A stretch of 64,000 nucleotides of DNA from Whitmania pigra. Lineage: Eukaryota > Annelida > Clitellata > Hirudinida > Haemopidae. The notes under the pieces were generated by a model. That model made no database searches. It had not been told where the DNA came from and saw only the letters and a list, made by a program, of their open reading frames with translations. Each line of letters begins with the position of its first letter. Positions within the stretch are counted from its first letter, which is position 1. Shown here piece by piece: positions 11,873 to 25,045 of the stretch. The stretch covers positions 62,001-126,000 of the forward strand of contig JAJTWR010000088.1 in NCBI GenBank assembly GCA_021613335.1, written 5' to 3'. The position numbers were made by a program, and so were the translations under genes.

Positions 11873-14286
11873 ATGCAACCTATTTTCTGGTTTCTGTCGA
11901 TTCTTAGTTTTTGCCAAGAAGCACATTTAATAAAGGGTTATTTTAATGAAATGTTTCAGTTTTATAATTAAAAATAAATTATATTAGTTTTTAAATAGTT
12001 ATTATTAAGTTGAATAACATTTAACACTTTACTCAAAATTAAATAAATGACAACTCTTCGGAAACTTTTAATATATTTAACAATGAATAAGCTTATCACA
12101 ATTACATTCTCACAAATAAATTAAAAAGATTTTACAAATTGTGCATCTCTGTAATAGAAATTTCAAATCAGACATTTTTTTAGCATATTGATATTTCAAA
12201 TCGCCAGCAAATATGGACATTGAAGTTGATTGGATACACGTCTCGGAAACTCCAAACAAATTCGGACATCTTCCTGAATACATCAACATCAAACTTCCAG
12301 TAGATCCTGGTAAACACGTGACCATAGAACTCCACAGGAAGGATTACGATTTCCAAAACGTTCCGGTCATCATTGGCGGAGATGACGGACATACGTTATG
12401 GGAAGCGCCTGAAGATGAAGTCAGTTTGGTTTCGATTTGTTTTCGAAAGTAAATAACTAAAATCCCAGTATTATTTGATTTTAAATTTTTTGATAATTTT
12501 CAAACATCCATTAACAACATTCATTGTCATACTTTGATTTGGTTTATAATTAATTGTGAAATAATTAATGCAGTTATTATCATGCATATCTGTTTCATTG
12601 GGATCACTTTTTTGCTATGATTTTAGAAGTTCCATGTGTACAGCGATAATAAACACAGGGCATCCTTCACAGTTGCTCTCAACAAAACATCAGAACTGCC
12701 ACAAATAACTTACGTGAGGACATATTCTGACATATTCTTGTTTTAAAACATAAGTCTGCTTTACTCATTTATAAACAATTATTCGTAATTGACGATTTCT
12801 TGCCAAATGGACAGTTCTGTTAGCCACAAATTGCAAACAAAAGTTTCATGGTATTAATTGAATTACAGATGCTTGTTACATAAAGTAATTCTTGCGTTTT
12901 ATGAATTTTATACCTAAATTTTATATATTTATGCAATTTTAAGTGTTTCCGATAATTGTTAAGATAAAAATGTAATAGTTTGGCAGTTTCATGCACCAAG
13001 GCAGGATCTACAGCTTACGACCAGGTACAAAAGAGCATGTACACCACGAGATTCTGCAGCATTTCCACCTCACAATTCACAACAAAGCTCACGTTTTGGT
13101 TGAGGAAAAACCTGCCAAGCGCACTCATGCAGGTAATTTGAAAATAAACTTTCAAGTTTCTTTCAATTAAAAAAAAATACGATTAACATTAATAATCAAT
13201 TGACAAATGTTCATTAATGATTAGATGGATGGATCAATAGATGAATTGATAATAATGATTTGATATTACAACAAAAACATAATATTTAGTTAAAATGAAT
13301 GATGCCATCAAATCTCTGTAAGTAGATTTACTGATCATAAAGATAATTGTTAATTTATTTTTAACTTCAAAATAATTTCTATTTAAGAAAGAGCACAAGA
13401 GCTCTGATGGAGAACCAACATTTTGTGAGACAAGTCTTAGTCCTGTTGATAAACTCCCAGTAATTGCCAATAAATATTTAATAACATATTTAATAATTGA
13501 TCGTAAAATTATAAACCGAAATGAAGTAAATTTTACAGAAACCAAGGCATTAATAAATCAAATAAATCGACTGAAAAATGTTATTTGTCCTGTCTATTAT
13601 CAAGATCTATTTCGCAAAAATAGCAAAACATCCGGACAGCACATCGAATGAAATAATTTTTCATCACGACATGAATCGAACGTGGAAAGAGCCAAACATA
13701 TAGAAAGGCCACAATCCTACGCGCAAAGCGCTTTTGCCAAGAGGGAGTGCCCTTCGGCAGGGGTTCAATGCAAATTGCTGAGAAATTATAAAAAAAAAAT
13801 CAGTATTCAACAAATAATAAGGCATTCAATTATTTGGTGAATAGAACAAAAAAATTGAAAATTAAACTATTCCATCATTTCTTATTTTGAAATAGAGAGG
13901 ACAATTAACATCGTTTAAACATCAGTCGGAGTAAACGCCACCCTTATAATTAATAATTAATGGTGATGTACTCTAATCTACTGCATAAGTCTAAAAATCA
14001 TATTTGTAACATAACTTTGTATACTTAAAATTGAAGACCATCCCGGAAAGATAAATAACAATCTAATCAAAAAACTAATGATAAAACGACTAATAATTGC
14101 TTATTTTGAACCATGTGCACAGCAGGAAGTGCGTGCAGATCAACCGCGAGAGATCCAAGTTGGGAGCTTCAAGCAGAAATCGAATCGATTGAGCACCCGT
14201 TTCAAGCAGAAGTGATCATCACTTACAGAAGTGATCTAATTTACGTGCATGATGGCGGAGGATGGGTGTGTCTTAACGTCGGTTGA
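11873..14286 (+). CDS. Secreted reprolysin-type prodomain protein without a neighbouring catalytic domain
   Basis: Exons with matching phases: 11873-11936 (signal peptide MQPIFWFLSILSFCQEA), 12208-12419, 12627-12713, 12979-13132. The reading resembles the prodomain of M12B reprolysins: the stretch around KHVTIELHRKDYDF, then NKHRASFTVAL, then ITYFGSFMHQGRIYSLRP, which matches the usual conserved GxxxxDGxxYxLxP part of tick and scorpion enzymes. It ends KPAKRTHA in phase 1. No catalytic exon follows before the P450 cluster. A candidate last exon at 14126-14286 is phase-compatible and less AT-rich, ending GGGWVCLNVG then TGA; with it the product would be 225 aa, but I cannot assign that exon to a family. 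Alternatively these exons are the 5' end of a gene whose 3' part was lost, or splice to the exon at 41351. The first four exons are well supported as coding; the gene end is uncertain. Confidence 0.6.
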
Positions 14287-14743
14287 ATAACGAAATTATT
14301 TGGCCATCTGTTCAATTTCAAAGCCGTTCAATGGTTCATACAAAATATCGATTGTAAAGACCATTTAGTATTTTCTAAAATAATCAACGCCAAATATTGA
14401 GGCAGTAAAAGTTTTAGGGGTTACAATCATCCATTTACATGATTCGTCTACTGAAATTACTTTGACTATATGTAATTGGATTTATTCAAATGCGAAATAA
14501 AATAAAAGAATATTTCAAGTTTTTTCCATTAAAATGCAACAAATCATCATTCCAAGCATTAATTCATTAAGTATTAGTGAGCTAAGATGATTCGTCTTTG
14601 TCTGGTGGATTATGTAATGACATAATAAGATTGTTAATATGAAGCAGCCATTAACTTCATTTCGGTTTATAATAGAAACATGATTTTCAGTTTTTGTCTT
14701 TTTGATTTTTTTTCTTGATGTGACAATCTGACATTTTATGCAA
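13133..14743. other. Intron or intergenic region
   Basis: Apart from the candidate exon 14126-14286, a less AT-rich patch at 13715-13790 has a short open frame (ILRAKRFCQEGVPFGRG) but no clear splice sites. Minus-strand ORFs at 13234-13545 and 14515-14754 are not supported. Confidence 0.4.
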
Positions 14744-17700
14744 TCACAAGCCAATCAATCTTTCAGAGGCGTTTAAGTATATTCCATTTGAAGACTTCAT
14801 AGTCATTGCCATTTGTTTAAGGGGCCTGTGATTTTCTCTGACAGTGAAATTGAATCTAAACATAAACTGAATCGTTATTAGTAAAATATAAAGTAATAAA
14901 TTATTGTAATTGTGAAAATGAAAGATTAGGTTCTACAACACAATCAGGATGTAATAACCTTCTTAAAGTTTTTGCCAAAACCACTTTCATTTCATCCATA
15001 GCAAATACTTGTCCAATGCAATTTCTTGTTTAATTGAAAAGACATCAAATAGAGTGTGAGCAGACAAACACACAATCAAAAATGATTTACATTTGATTTT
15101 AAATCTTATTTCTTGTATTTCTTAAAATATCTGTGGCTTATATTAAGTATTTTTTATTTATTAGTTATAGAAACTCTTGCGAGCTGCATGAATTTGAACT
15201 GCTAGAGGAGTTTTCGTTCCAAACTGAATACTTTAACCAATGGACACCCAAGTTATGTGAAATATCAATTTTTATAATTAAATTAATTTCTAAAATGCCT
15301 TAGATTTTTATTATTTATTGGGTAGAAATGCATTTAAAGTTACCGAAAGCCGGCAGAAAAGGGGATAAACGCAAATGGATCCATCAATTTGCTTCGTTCG
15401 TAAGAAAATCTTTCCGGATCAAATATCTGAAATAAATTTCTATTAAAGTAATGTCTGTAATTAATGATTATCTTATTATATTTAATACGATTAATGTAAC
15501 AATATATATATTAATATAACGATTAATTTTCAATTTAAACAAAGATATTTTTTAAGAATTCTGATTCAAACCGAGGGATTGTCCCATATCGCTGGATTTT
15601 GGTGGAGATTGTGCAGATTGATGGCAACCACTGATCCAGCAGGTACAAACTTTCCATCGATAAACACGTCTTCATCCAGTTCCCTTTCAATGTATGGAAC
15701 TCCACATAACCTCATTGATTCCTTTAGGCACTTAGTGAGATAAGGTAGATCTTGTAAATTTTCCCTTTAATAAATATGGAATGAAATGAAACGAGTTTAT
15801 AATATATTCAGTATAAAATAGCGCTTTAATAAATTTAGAAAACATACATTTATTAAATCCTAACCAATTTAAGTAGTCAGCTCTTTGACCTTTCCTCAAA
15901 TCGTCAATTTCATTTTGACACATCTTTTGATGACCAGGATTTGCTGCCAGATTATATAAAGCCCATGATATTGCGGATGAGGTTGTTTCATAACCTAGAT
16001 AATTAAATTAGGGTTGAATAAAAATTGTCGATTATTAAGAATGATTCAATCATCATCTTCATCTTCGTAATCATCATCGTCATCGTCATCGTCATCGTCA
16101 CCATCACCATCACCATCACCATCACCATCATCATCATCTTTGTAATCATCATAATAATCCATAAAAACAATGGATAATTCTGCCAGATAGTGAAAAAGCC
16201 AAAATCTTGTTATACCAGCAAATATGAATGTATTCACTTCATCTTTAACTTCTTCGTCCGTGAGTCCCATGCCATCTGCGTCGCGAGACTTCACCAAAAT
16301 ATCCAAAAAATCGTGATATTCTTTGTCAGGCTGTTTCTACAGAGTTGAAAGACTCATTTAATTTATTAATTTTTTCTCCAACAAGCAGGGACGTGAGGGA
16401 TGGGGGCAAGGGATTCAAAATTTAAATGCACATTATAATAATTCCTAAGAGGTTTAGGATTTAAAGTTACAACAAATATTTAAAATAAAATAATGTCCGC
16501 AGACGCCCATCTCTCTTGGTATTAAATTAAATTTGCCATTGGTTGGTTATTTTGTTTTTAATTATTTCATAATTTGTTGACGGTTATTTGAAAGTTTGAA
16601 TTTTTTAATATGTATTATAATAAGCGCTTAATTGGTAATAATAACAAATATTACTATAGTTTAATAAGTCTAATCAACAAGTTGCTATTACGATTCCGTT
16701 TTGCAAAATATGAGCAAATGGTCTTCAAGTTCTCGGGATTTGCACAGCAAATGTCGCTATCTGGTCCAGTGCTTAGCTTGCAAGAAGCAATTTAATAACG
16801 ATTATAAAAAAAAAGCCAATGAAGATTCATGTCATGAAGGAAAACATATTCACGTTAAAAGTTTGACTAAAAAGGAGCCCCAAAGAATCCGTTTGAGGAT
16901 GCAAAACGTCGTCGTTTGCCTTCAGCAACAGAATTAGACAATCCAGAAACTCAGTCAAAGTCATTTGATGAAAACGATATTGTTATAAATGTTGAATCGG
17001 CAACTTCAACAATGAAAGTGAGTGAATTTAGAACAGAATCGGAGTCTGAGCAATCTATGACCGTAAACCAGTCATCGTCAGCTGTTATTACTTGTGACAT
17101 AGAACAAGACTGGGTAGAATGTGTTGGAAAATAAGGTCACCTTACTAGAATGTTACAACGCTGGCAAGAATTGCAGAACAAAATAAGAGCTCAAGAGGCT
17201 CCTAATATGAGATTGTTATTAAATGAAATAATGGAATCAGTGGATCAAATAAAAGAAGCCTGCGACAATACATTGCAAATCTGCTAAAAAGCATGGGTAG
17301 CAATAACAACAGGCACCATTGATAAAGTGGAACCAGATAAACAACTTGTAAGTTACGATCAAGGTATTAGAGGACCAATAACTACAGATACCCAACGAAA
17401 TTACCTTATTTCAATGGGTCCTTTTCAGCCCAGATTGCCAAGCTTCCCTGTAGATGAAGAAATACACCATTTCATAGCTCTTTGGTATAAAGAATTTGAG
17501 CATCTTGAATATAGTATTGAAAAAGAAACAACATTTTGCTTTGTTTGTTCGTTAATCTCTTATGGACCTGGGCGCGAATGTAGCGAAGCAATCTGGTATA
17601 CGGTTCCATACTGTGATGGCGGATTCAACACCAGATAGTTCGAGGAAAGACTTGTTGACTATTGTAATCCGTTTCGTCAATCAGAAAGGAATAGCAAATT

Positions 17701-20680
17701 AAAGACTCTTGAAAATAACCGAAATAAGTGACAAGACTGGTGCTGGAACAGGAAAGAGTATAGTCAGTTGCTTGCAACGTAATGTCTTTGATACTGACTA
17801 CCTGCCTTTCAATCGTATGATTTTGCTGCTACAATGTCTGGAAAGTTTAAAGGAGCTCAACAGAAAGTATCTGAGATGGTTGGCCATTATGTACCTTATG
17901 CTCATTGTCAAGCACACAGAACATACATCGCAGTTGAACATTGTTGTCGTGCCAGTACGATCATTTCCGATATGTTTAATATTTTAGAATAAGTATACGC
18001 GTTTTTCACATCTAGTAACAAGCGATATCTACCGTTAAAAGAAAAATTTCAGGAAATAGAAAACTCTTTACAACTGCGCAATTTGTCACGTACTAGATGG
18101 ACCGCAAGAGCTGAATCTTTGAACACCTCCTTAGAAGCCATTGCAGAAGTAATTTATGAAGAAATTTCGTATCAAGAGTATGCAAACGTATCATGAGTTT
18201 TGACATTATTCTGTCTGTTATGTTTTTGAAGAATGTACTGTACAAAGTAAAAGTGTTAACTGAATCTTTGGAAGCAATTGATCTGAATATTAATGATGCC
18301 GTAGAAAACATAAAAGCGACCACTAAGACCTTAGAATTCCTCAAAAGTGAAACAGAGAAGACGCAATTAATCCAGGCTGGAAAACAATTTTTATCCAAAT
18401 TACACTTAAATGCGGAAGACTATTTTAAGCGACATCACAGACGTAGAATGGCATCGTTGCGATTTTATGACAAAGATGAATCTCAAGCAACATTTGAGAC
18501 ATTCTTTAAGCGGGAGTTCAAGGAAGTTCTCGATACACTAATAAACTTTTTGAAGTCGAACATGTTGCAGTGTGTAAATAGTTTAAAGCCTCTATTTGTA
18601 ATATTCAAGACACCATTTTCCAAAAATAACTTAACAATCAGAAATATTGAAAACGCCCTGCAACTGTTTTCACCAAAAGCTAAAATGGATGTCAACAGTT
18701 TGCAGACTGAGATGGAAATATTATTTGAATTTTGCACAAACAATGGCTGATATCTTGATGGCTGCAAATGAACATAAATTCTCAGTCAAGCAGGCATTTA
18801 AATTCGTTCGATTTGTTATAACAGCAGGATGTCCAGTTGCGACTAGTGTGAGAAAACATAGCCAGCTTAAGTTTGTTAAAAAACACTTTACGTACTAAAA
18901 TGACAGATGAAAGACTAGACTTTGTGCACAAGTGAAGATTTTCTTACTACTAGTGAAGAAGTTGTATTTCTGTGTAAAAATAGATTTTGTTTAATATTTG
19001 GGAGACATTGCATGTATATTTTAATATACCATGACTCTTGTGATGTTAAATTTTATCAAAGTTTTGATTTGGTCATAACTATTATTAATTGCTGTTAGCG
19101 AACAATAAATATTAAGAAAACATTTTTTGGAGTTGGGAAAAACTGTCCTTTATGCCCCCTCCCAACCCCCCATTTTGCCTCTGGTACGTCCCTGCCAAGC
19201 CATGTAAACCTAATAAACAATAATTTTCTCACCGCTAACATTCTTCGTCTCTCTCTAATTAATGTCGCTGCAAATTCACACACAGTTTGAGCATTTTTCA
19301 GAAAGGATTTCCCATCGCTTGTCATCCAGTAAATAAAATCGAAATGTTTCCATGGCTCGCTGATAAATTTTAATTAAATAGCATTAATAATTTTAGCCTA
19401 AATAATCCTTTGTGTCTGAACTCACTACTGGCGCTTCATAAATAACTTTGACAATTCATTCACAGCCTTTGTATAAAAATGATCTTTGCTAGAAAACAAG
19501 TTATCAAATTACTTTGATCTAATTGAATGAAATTCGACTATATTCTATTACTACCTGGTTTGTGAGTCATTTTTATAAGAAAAGGCACATTGTAATATTA
19601 TATCTAGTGACAATTTCGAAGTCAATTCGTACATTTCAAACGGTTCATTGGAATTGGAAAAAGCTGAGATGTTTTCCTGAACAATTGTAAAAATATTAAT
19701 AACTGACAACGACATATTTATATAAAATGAGGTTAATAAAAGTCAACCAACTATTAAAAGTTTGTTTTACCAAAAAAATATCGGAGGCTTGGTTGTGTAT
19801 TTTGAAGTAATGTTTGAGGGCCTCGAAGTGAAAAGTCGGTGTTAATAACCTTCGATTTCTGAGCCACTTTTTACCGCCGGAAAACAACAAACCATCCCCC
19901 AACCATTTATTTGCGTAGTGATAAATCCCCAAAAAAGTTGGTTTTTTACCTGAAATAAAAAATTTTAATAAATGCAATTAATTATTCATATTACATATGA
20001 AATGAGTTTCTGATCGAATCGAAGATAATTCAAAATGCAAATTATTTTTATAGAGCTGCTATCTCGTAAAAAACGATTGCTTAATATTGTAAGAATATTA
20101 AAGAATTAATTTTTGTTATCATTGATAACTTCATATTAACTCAGATATACCTGCTGCTTTCAAAACAACTTTGACAGTATCAGGGTGATGAACCATAACA
20201 TATGGTCTCAGAAAGTTTATGTAATAAATTCCACATGCTTTCGGATACTTTCTTACTAATTCCGCAAAATATGACAATCCTTGCTCGCCTTGATTTGATA
20301 ACTAAAATTGATGTTAGTTTTTCTTTACTTTGTTTTTAATAATACTTTTGCAATTAAAAATATAAAATTAACATCGTTACATCAAACCGGATTCTTAGTA
20401 AACATTTTAGCATTAGGTAATAATTCACATACAACTTAATCATCGATTAGTTGTCAATTTGTAATTTTATACTTCATTTTGATATCATTACCTATTTAAA
20501 TCATGGACAAATTCTAACCTTATCAAGATGACCTTTTAACCAATGCTTATCATCCATTGGAAACCGATCAACAGCTTTTCCATTAATTTTCAATTTCCAG
20601 ATCAAACGAACAAGAAGATAAACGTAATACAATGCACAAGGAATCAAAATTATTAAAAGATTTTGAGCCACGTAACTCAT
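14744..20680 (-). CDS. Cytochrome P450, CYP4-clan (intact copy 1)
   Basis: Haem monooxygenase expected in the ER membrane, oxidising lipids or xenobiotics with P450 reductase. Twelve exons, first to last: 20519-20680, 20151-20301, 19771-19949, 19555-19676, 19426-19488, 19233-19359, 16216-16336, 15865-15994, 15572-15764, 15344-15426, 14959-15024, 14744-14855. Total 1509 nt, 502 aa, the normal CYP4 length. The N-terminal anchor ([19 protein letters not shown]) is followed by the CYP4 block [14 protein letters not shown] and [11 protein letters not shown]-helix [13 protein letters not shown] spans exons 7-8; ExxR is E367-R370; PERF follows; the haem loop FSAGFRNCIG has the Cys ligand at 446. All phases agree and no lesion is seen. 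A 2.8-kb hAT element sits in intron 6 and a CAT/ATCACC microsatellite in intron 7. Confidence 0.93.
16045..16150. repeat. Microsatellite (CATCGT/CACCAT)n in P450 intron 7
   Basis: Imperfect trinucleotide array; the poly-Asp ORF that crosses into the P450 exon on the minus strand is an artefact. Confidence 0.85.
16386..19194 (+). mobile_element. hAT transposon (ZMYM1-like transposase), disabled
   Basis: Ends form inverted repeats: CAGGGACGT at the left and ACGTCCCTG at the right, with G/C-rich subterminal DNA. The plus-strand interior encodes a broken transposase: a TTF-type zinc-finger region ([20 protein letters not shown], 17480-17560), a DUF4371-like middle, and a C-terminal region at 18193-18890 including [11 protein letters not shown]. 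At least four frame breaks are seen. The flanking 8 bp (CCAACAAG, CCAAGCCA) match only in part, so the target duplication has decayed or my end is off by some bases. Inserted in intron 6 of the P450 at 14744-20680, in the opposite orientation. Confidence 0.85.
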
Positions 20681-22320
20681 GATTCTAAAATGCTCAAAAT
20701 TTCTACAATAATAAAAGAATACTTGATCTAAGGCTTCAGCCTAAAACGAAATGTTTTCATGTAAGCGGTTTTTAAATACTTTTTTTTGTAAATTGATAAA
20801 CTTTGAACTTTCTAACTTTCTTAGGCAGCGGTTTCAAACTCTTCTTGTGCATTGGCAGCCCCATAATGAAATTGATTTAATTAGACTTGAAATTAAAGTT
20901 GCTAGAAAATAATGGCATAAAATAATTTTTTATTAATTGTTAACTTTAATGTGGATTACTGATTTTGGATTACCTGGGATCATAAATCCAAAATAATTAT
21001 CATTTTGATCCACACTATTGCATCCCTATAATATTATTGTAATTGTAATTGTAACTTCATTTATATAGCGCCATATGCATAGCGTCAGAGGCGCTTCTTG
21101 TAACCATTTATATAGCGCTCCTTCCCATGGGCGCTGGCGGCAGTGCAGGCTGGGTTTCGAACACGACACATTACGACTGTTGTCATTACCGCCGTATGAA
21201 GGCACGTAACCCATTCGGCTAACCTGCACGCCAATATTGTTAATATTAATTACATTATTTTATTATATTACTAATTACATTTTTGTTATTATTAGTTTTG
21301 TGATGATGATGATGATTATTATTATTTAACATAAATCTCATTAGAAGTTAAAAATAAACTTTAAAGGAGGTTTTCATCATCTCCACGGTGACATAAAATA
21401 ATGTAACTTTTTTTTCTCGTGATTGCATAAAAGACGACAATAGGATCGCCTACCTACAAGATCGCGTTTTTTAAACTTGAGTTTGGGGTCGCTCAAAACG
21501 ACCGCAAAACTTTGCAGAATTTTGACCCCCTTTTTCCCTGGTTCGCATTATTCCTCTTTTATTCCCACTTGTTACGCCTTTATGGATGACCCCTAATTTG
21601 AAGACTTTAAACATTGTTGAATTATTTACCAGTTTGTAATGAACCTTGATCTTACTGGGAGAGGATGATCAAAGAATGATGTGATCTTTGACCTCCCAAG
21701 CCTATTTTAAAAAGCTGCAGACACATGAAACTAATTAGAATATGTTTATATAATATATATTAACAAAAAAATATGAACTTTTGAATTTTTTACAAAGTTA
21801 TCATTTGTTATGTCTATGTTCCATAAGCATAGCAGGTCTGCGAAACATACAGTTACATAGTATTAAACATACCATAAGGACTAAATCAGAACTATTTTGC
21901 AAACCAAAGATGCTTGGAACATGCAAAATCACTGAAAATTCTTTTCTCAGTAAACCATTTTGCAATTAACATCGCAAAATTTAAAAATAGCTATTTTTGA
22001 CACAAATTTTAACGCTAAAAATATTGATAGTTTTTATTAAAATGTAAATATTTATTTTACAGTTGTTTATAAACTCTCAAAACATTTATGACAGTTTTCA
22101 TAAATAAAAACGAGCAAAAATCATGACGTTCCACAAATGGAAGGTTGGGAGGTAAAATGTTGAAAAAGGATACTTTAATAAAATACTACAAGTGCAAATT
22201 ACTTTAGTTAGTGGATTACATTAAAATTGATTTAAACTTAATTGAAATTTAACTTGTCAATTCAATGAATGAAGTATGTGAATTTGTTGGATTTTTTCCT
22301 CAAGGCACTTGCTTAGATAT
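20681..22320. other. Intergenic with one SINE
   Basis: Upstream region of the intact P450 plus unannotated AT-rich DNA; the SINE at 21037-21232 is the only feature found. The ORF at 21781-21969 has no motif. Confidence 0.4.
21037..21232 (-). repeat. tRNA-derived SINE, full-length copy
   Basis: Minus strand, with the same head (CCGAATGGGTTACGTGCC), B box (GTGTTCGAAACCC) and ATTACA tail as the copy at 10952-11146. AATATT is found on both sides as a possible target duplication. Confidence 0.85.
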
Positions 22321-22324
22321 ATTG

Positions 22325-23345
22325 GCCTGAGGGCTTCAAAATGAAAACTCGTCGTTAGTAGCCTCCGATTTCTGTGCCACCTTTTGCCACTTGAGAGTGC
22401 TAGACTGCGTCTTAACCATTCTCTTCCATAATGTTAGAGGACAAGAAAGGCAAGTTCTTTGCCTGGGTAAAGCAATACTGCCAAATCGACACAAATCTTT
22501 GTGATATAGGCGACATTTTGTCTTATGCATTTAAATGCATCATCTTGTTTATTATCTAAGAATAATTTTAATGCAATGATTAACTTGAAAATAATTCGAA
22601 AGTTTTATTTATTATTTTTCAAACTGAAGAAAAATTATTTCGATTAACAGCTTACTGGCTCCTTTCATCACAATTTTAATGGTATCAGGATGATGGACCA
22701 CAACGCAAGCTTTCAAAAAGTTTATAGTGGATATTTCGTTAATAATTCAAAAAAATATAAAAATTTTTCTTCGCCTTGTCCTCCTAACTGCTAACTACAT
22801 CATTATTATGATTTATTTTTATGTAATGGAATTAAATGCTGTTTTCTCATTTCCAAATAAAATTAAATATGAACTTATTGACAAGTTTAAATTAACATGG
22901 CCAAAGAAATTAAATTTATTTGTTGAATGTAAAATGAATAATAAACACCTTGTACCATTATCATAAACATTTTGAAATTATAGGACATTTTAGATTTTTC
23001 CTCATGAGCTTTCTAACCGTATCAATGTGGACTTTCAACCAATGCTTCTCATCCATTGTACAACATATTGGGAAACAATGACACTAAAAAATGTTAACAG
23101 ATAAACTTAACGTGAGATTGTTAAAGCAACTTAATGCTACATCGTTTATAAACAAACTTGTAATTGATATAAAGAATTTATTTTTACTGGCGAAATTCAA
23201 AGATTTAAAGAATTAATCTTTTTTTTATGCATCCAATCATATTGGTAATTGAGTGAAAGTCAAATAAAATGCGATATAATTCATTGGAAATCGATCGAAC
23301 GCCTGTTCAATAACTTTCAATTTCCATATCAATTGGATGACGCGA
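22325..23345 (-). pseudogene. CYP4-like P450 relic (exons 1-3)
   Basis: Degenerate minus-strand copies of exon 3 (about 22325-22490), exon 2 (about 22653-22800) and exon 1 (about 23010-23345) of the neighbouring P450s, in the right order. Recognisable pieces are the HPDTIKIV-type segment of exon 2 and the [14 protein letters not shown] end of exon 1. Exon 1 is interrupted at the MDE codons by about 220 bp of AT-rich DNA. Stops and shifts are present in each piece and exons 4-12 are gone. Confidence 0.7.
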
Positions 23346-23994
23346 TAAAAATAATATGTGAAAAAAAAAACAAATCGAAATTATTAACAAAAATTGAGTT
23401 AATGATGTCATATTTTTGACTATAAATTAAATGTTAATCATTTTAATCTTTTTTGAAGTCTTAGTTTTAAATGACAACAACAATTTGAGCTCATTCCCTA
23501 CCAGCTTATTTGAAAAGGATTTGAGATCTTTTTTAACTAGATTTGAGTTGCATTTTGATCGAACTCCATCAATTTGGATAAATGCATGAAAACTCATTCA
23601 GCAAAAAGTGCTAATGAAATGAAATTATTACCTTGTTTAATTGGTCGTTAGTTTATAGAAAAAACTTTTGAAATATTGATTTAGATAATTTTGTTAATTC
23701 AGTAAAACGCATGGTATTTCTCCAATAAAATATTTGCATTATGGAATCATATATGATTATTTAAAATATGTATGGTACCATATCTGATAATTTGCACAGT
23801 TTTAACATGACTGAAGGAAACAACAATCGGTGATAATCTACTAGCTAAAGTTATAATGATCTCATTGTGCATTGTTTAAAATTCTTTCACATCAGGTAAA
23901 CACAAAGACAGTAACAAATTACTATAGAGTTAATCGTTATTATTTTTGTATTTTTCTTTTAATCTATTCTGTGCAACAATTTTTAATGTTATAC

Positions 23995-24910
23995 TATATT
24001 ATTTAGCATCACTAGCGTAGGTCACCCGGTCCTCACACCCCGCACCTCCACCATCGCCACCACTGCTATAACACATCATGTGATGGTCAAATCTCAAATC
24101 ATCTGTAAAATGATTCAAATCTCAACAACCAAATCTCAAATCGAATCTCAAAATTCCAAATCAAATCCCAAATGTCCAAATCCCAAATCGAATCAAATCT
24201 TCAAAAATTTACTGCTGCCGTAGCTTCGCAAATTTTTTCGAGCAAAACACAATGAAATTAACAGCCAACATTCATTTATGACATTTTTACAGTTTTATTA
24301 CCGTTTAAAAAAATCATTAAACCCAGTTTGAGTCAGTTCTATGTTCCCTCAAGCTCAACAGTGACTCCACAGTCGACGCTGACAATCGATTTCTGACTTT
24401 ATTGAATCCATCATGTGAAGAAGAAGAGATCTTGCCTCATTGGCTGATGGGATTATTAATGTAGGACTTTTCTGTGAGCCACTGTCAGTAAAATGCGAAT
24501 CAAGCAGCGGGGTGGTACCAAAAGGAACTAGTTTGAAACGACTATCCAACAAAGTTGAGACCACTTACTCTGATCTTCTCATAGATTTCTGGAATCTGTT
24601 ATGAAGAGCTGAACGAAGGTTTTTTTTTCAGAGCAATTAACTGAGTTTTACAATTTTCAATTGCTTCATCAATCCCAATTAATGCAGGTATCACTTGAGA
24701 AATTGTGACACCATCACCTTGCAGCACCTGTGTTGCTTCTTCAAATGGCTCAAGTAAAGAAACAAGCTCAAGCAGCAAAGAACGTGAAACTGTGATTCGA
24801 GGGACACGTGCACCTGAGCTGCGTTTGACGACCTTGGCTTTAACTAGAGTTTCATTAACCGCCTTCCATACTGCAGCTTGAGATAATCTTCTTAGCATTA
24901 TATTTCCTGC
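23995..24910 (-). mobile_element. hAT transposase fragment (ZBED-like)
   Basis: Minus-strand ORFs 24599-24898 and 24355-24564 form one hAT core fragment in two frames: LLEPFEEATQVLQGDGVTIS, IENCKTQLIALKKK, then VVSTLLDSRFKLVPFG. The join at about 24600 is frameshifted. N- and C-terminal parts were not found; the C-rich stretch 24010-24080 may be part of the element. Confidence 0.7.
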
Positions 24911-25045
24911 TATCTAACTCAGACATATTTAAAAGGCGGTGAAGCTACAAGTAGTAAATAAAATAAATGGATTTCATTACATTTATTGAAAATTAAGCAA
25001 AGGTTAATGATAAACGCTCTATTAAAACAAGTTTGTTTTTCATCG

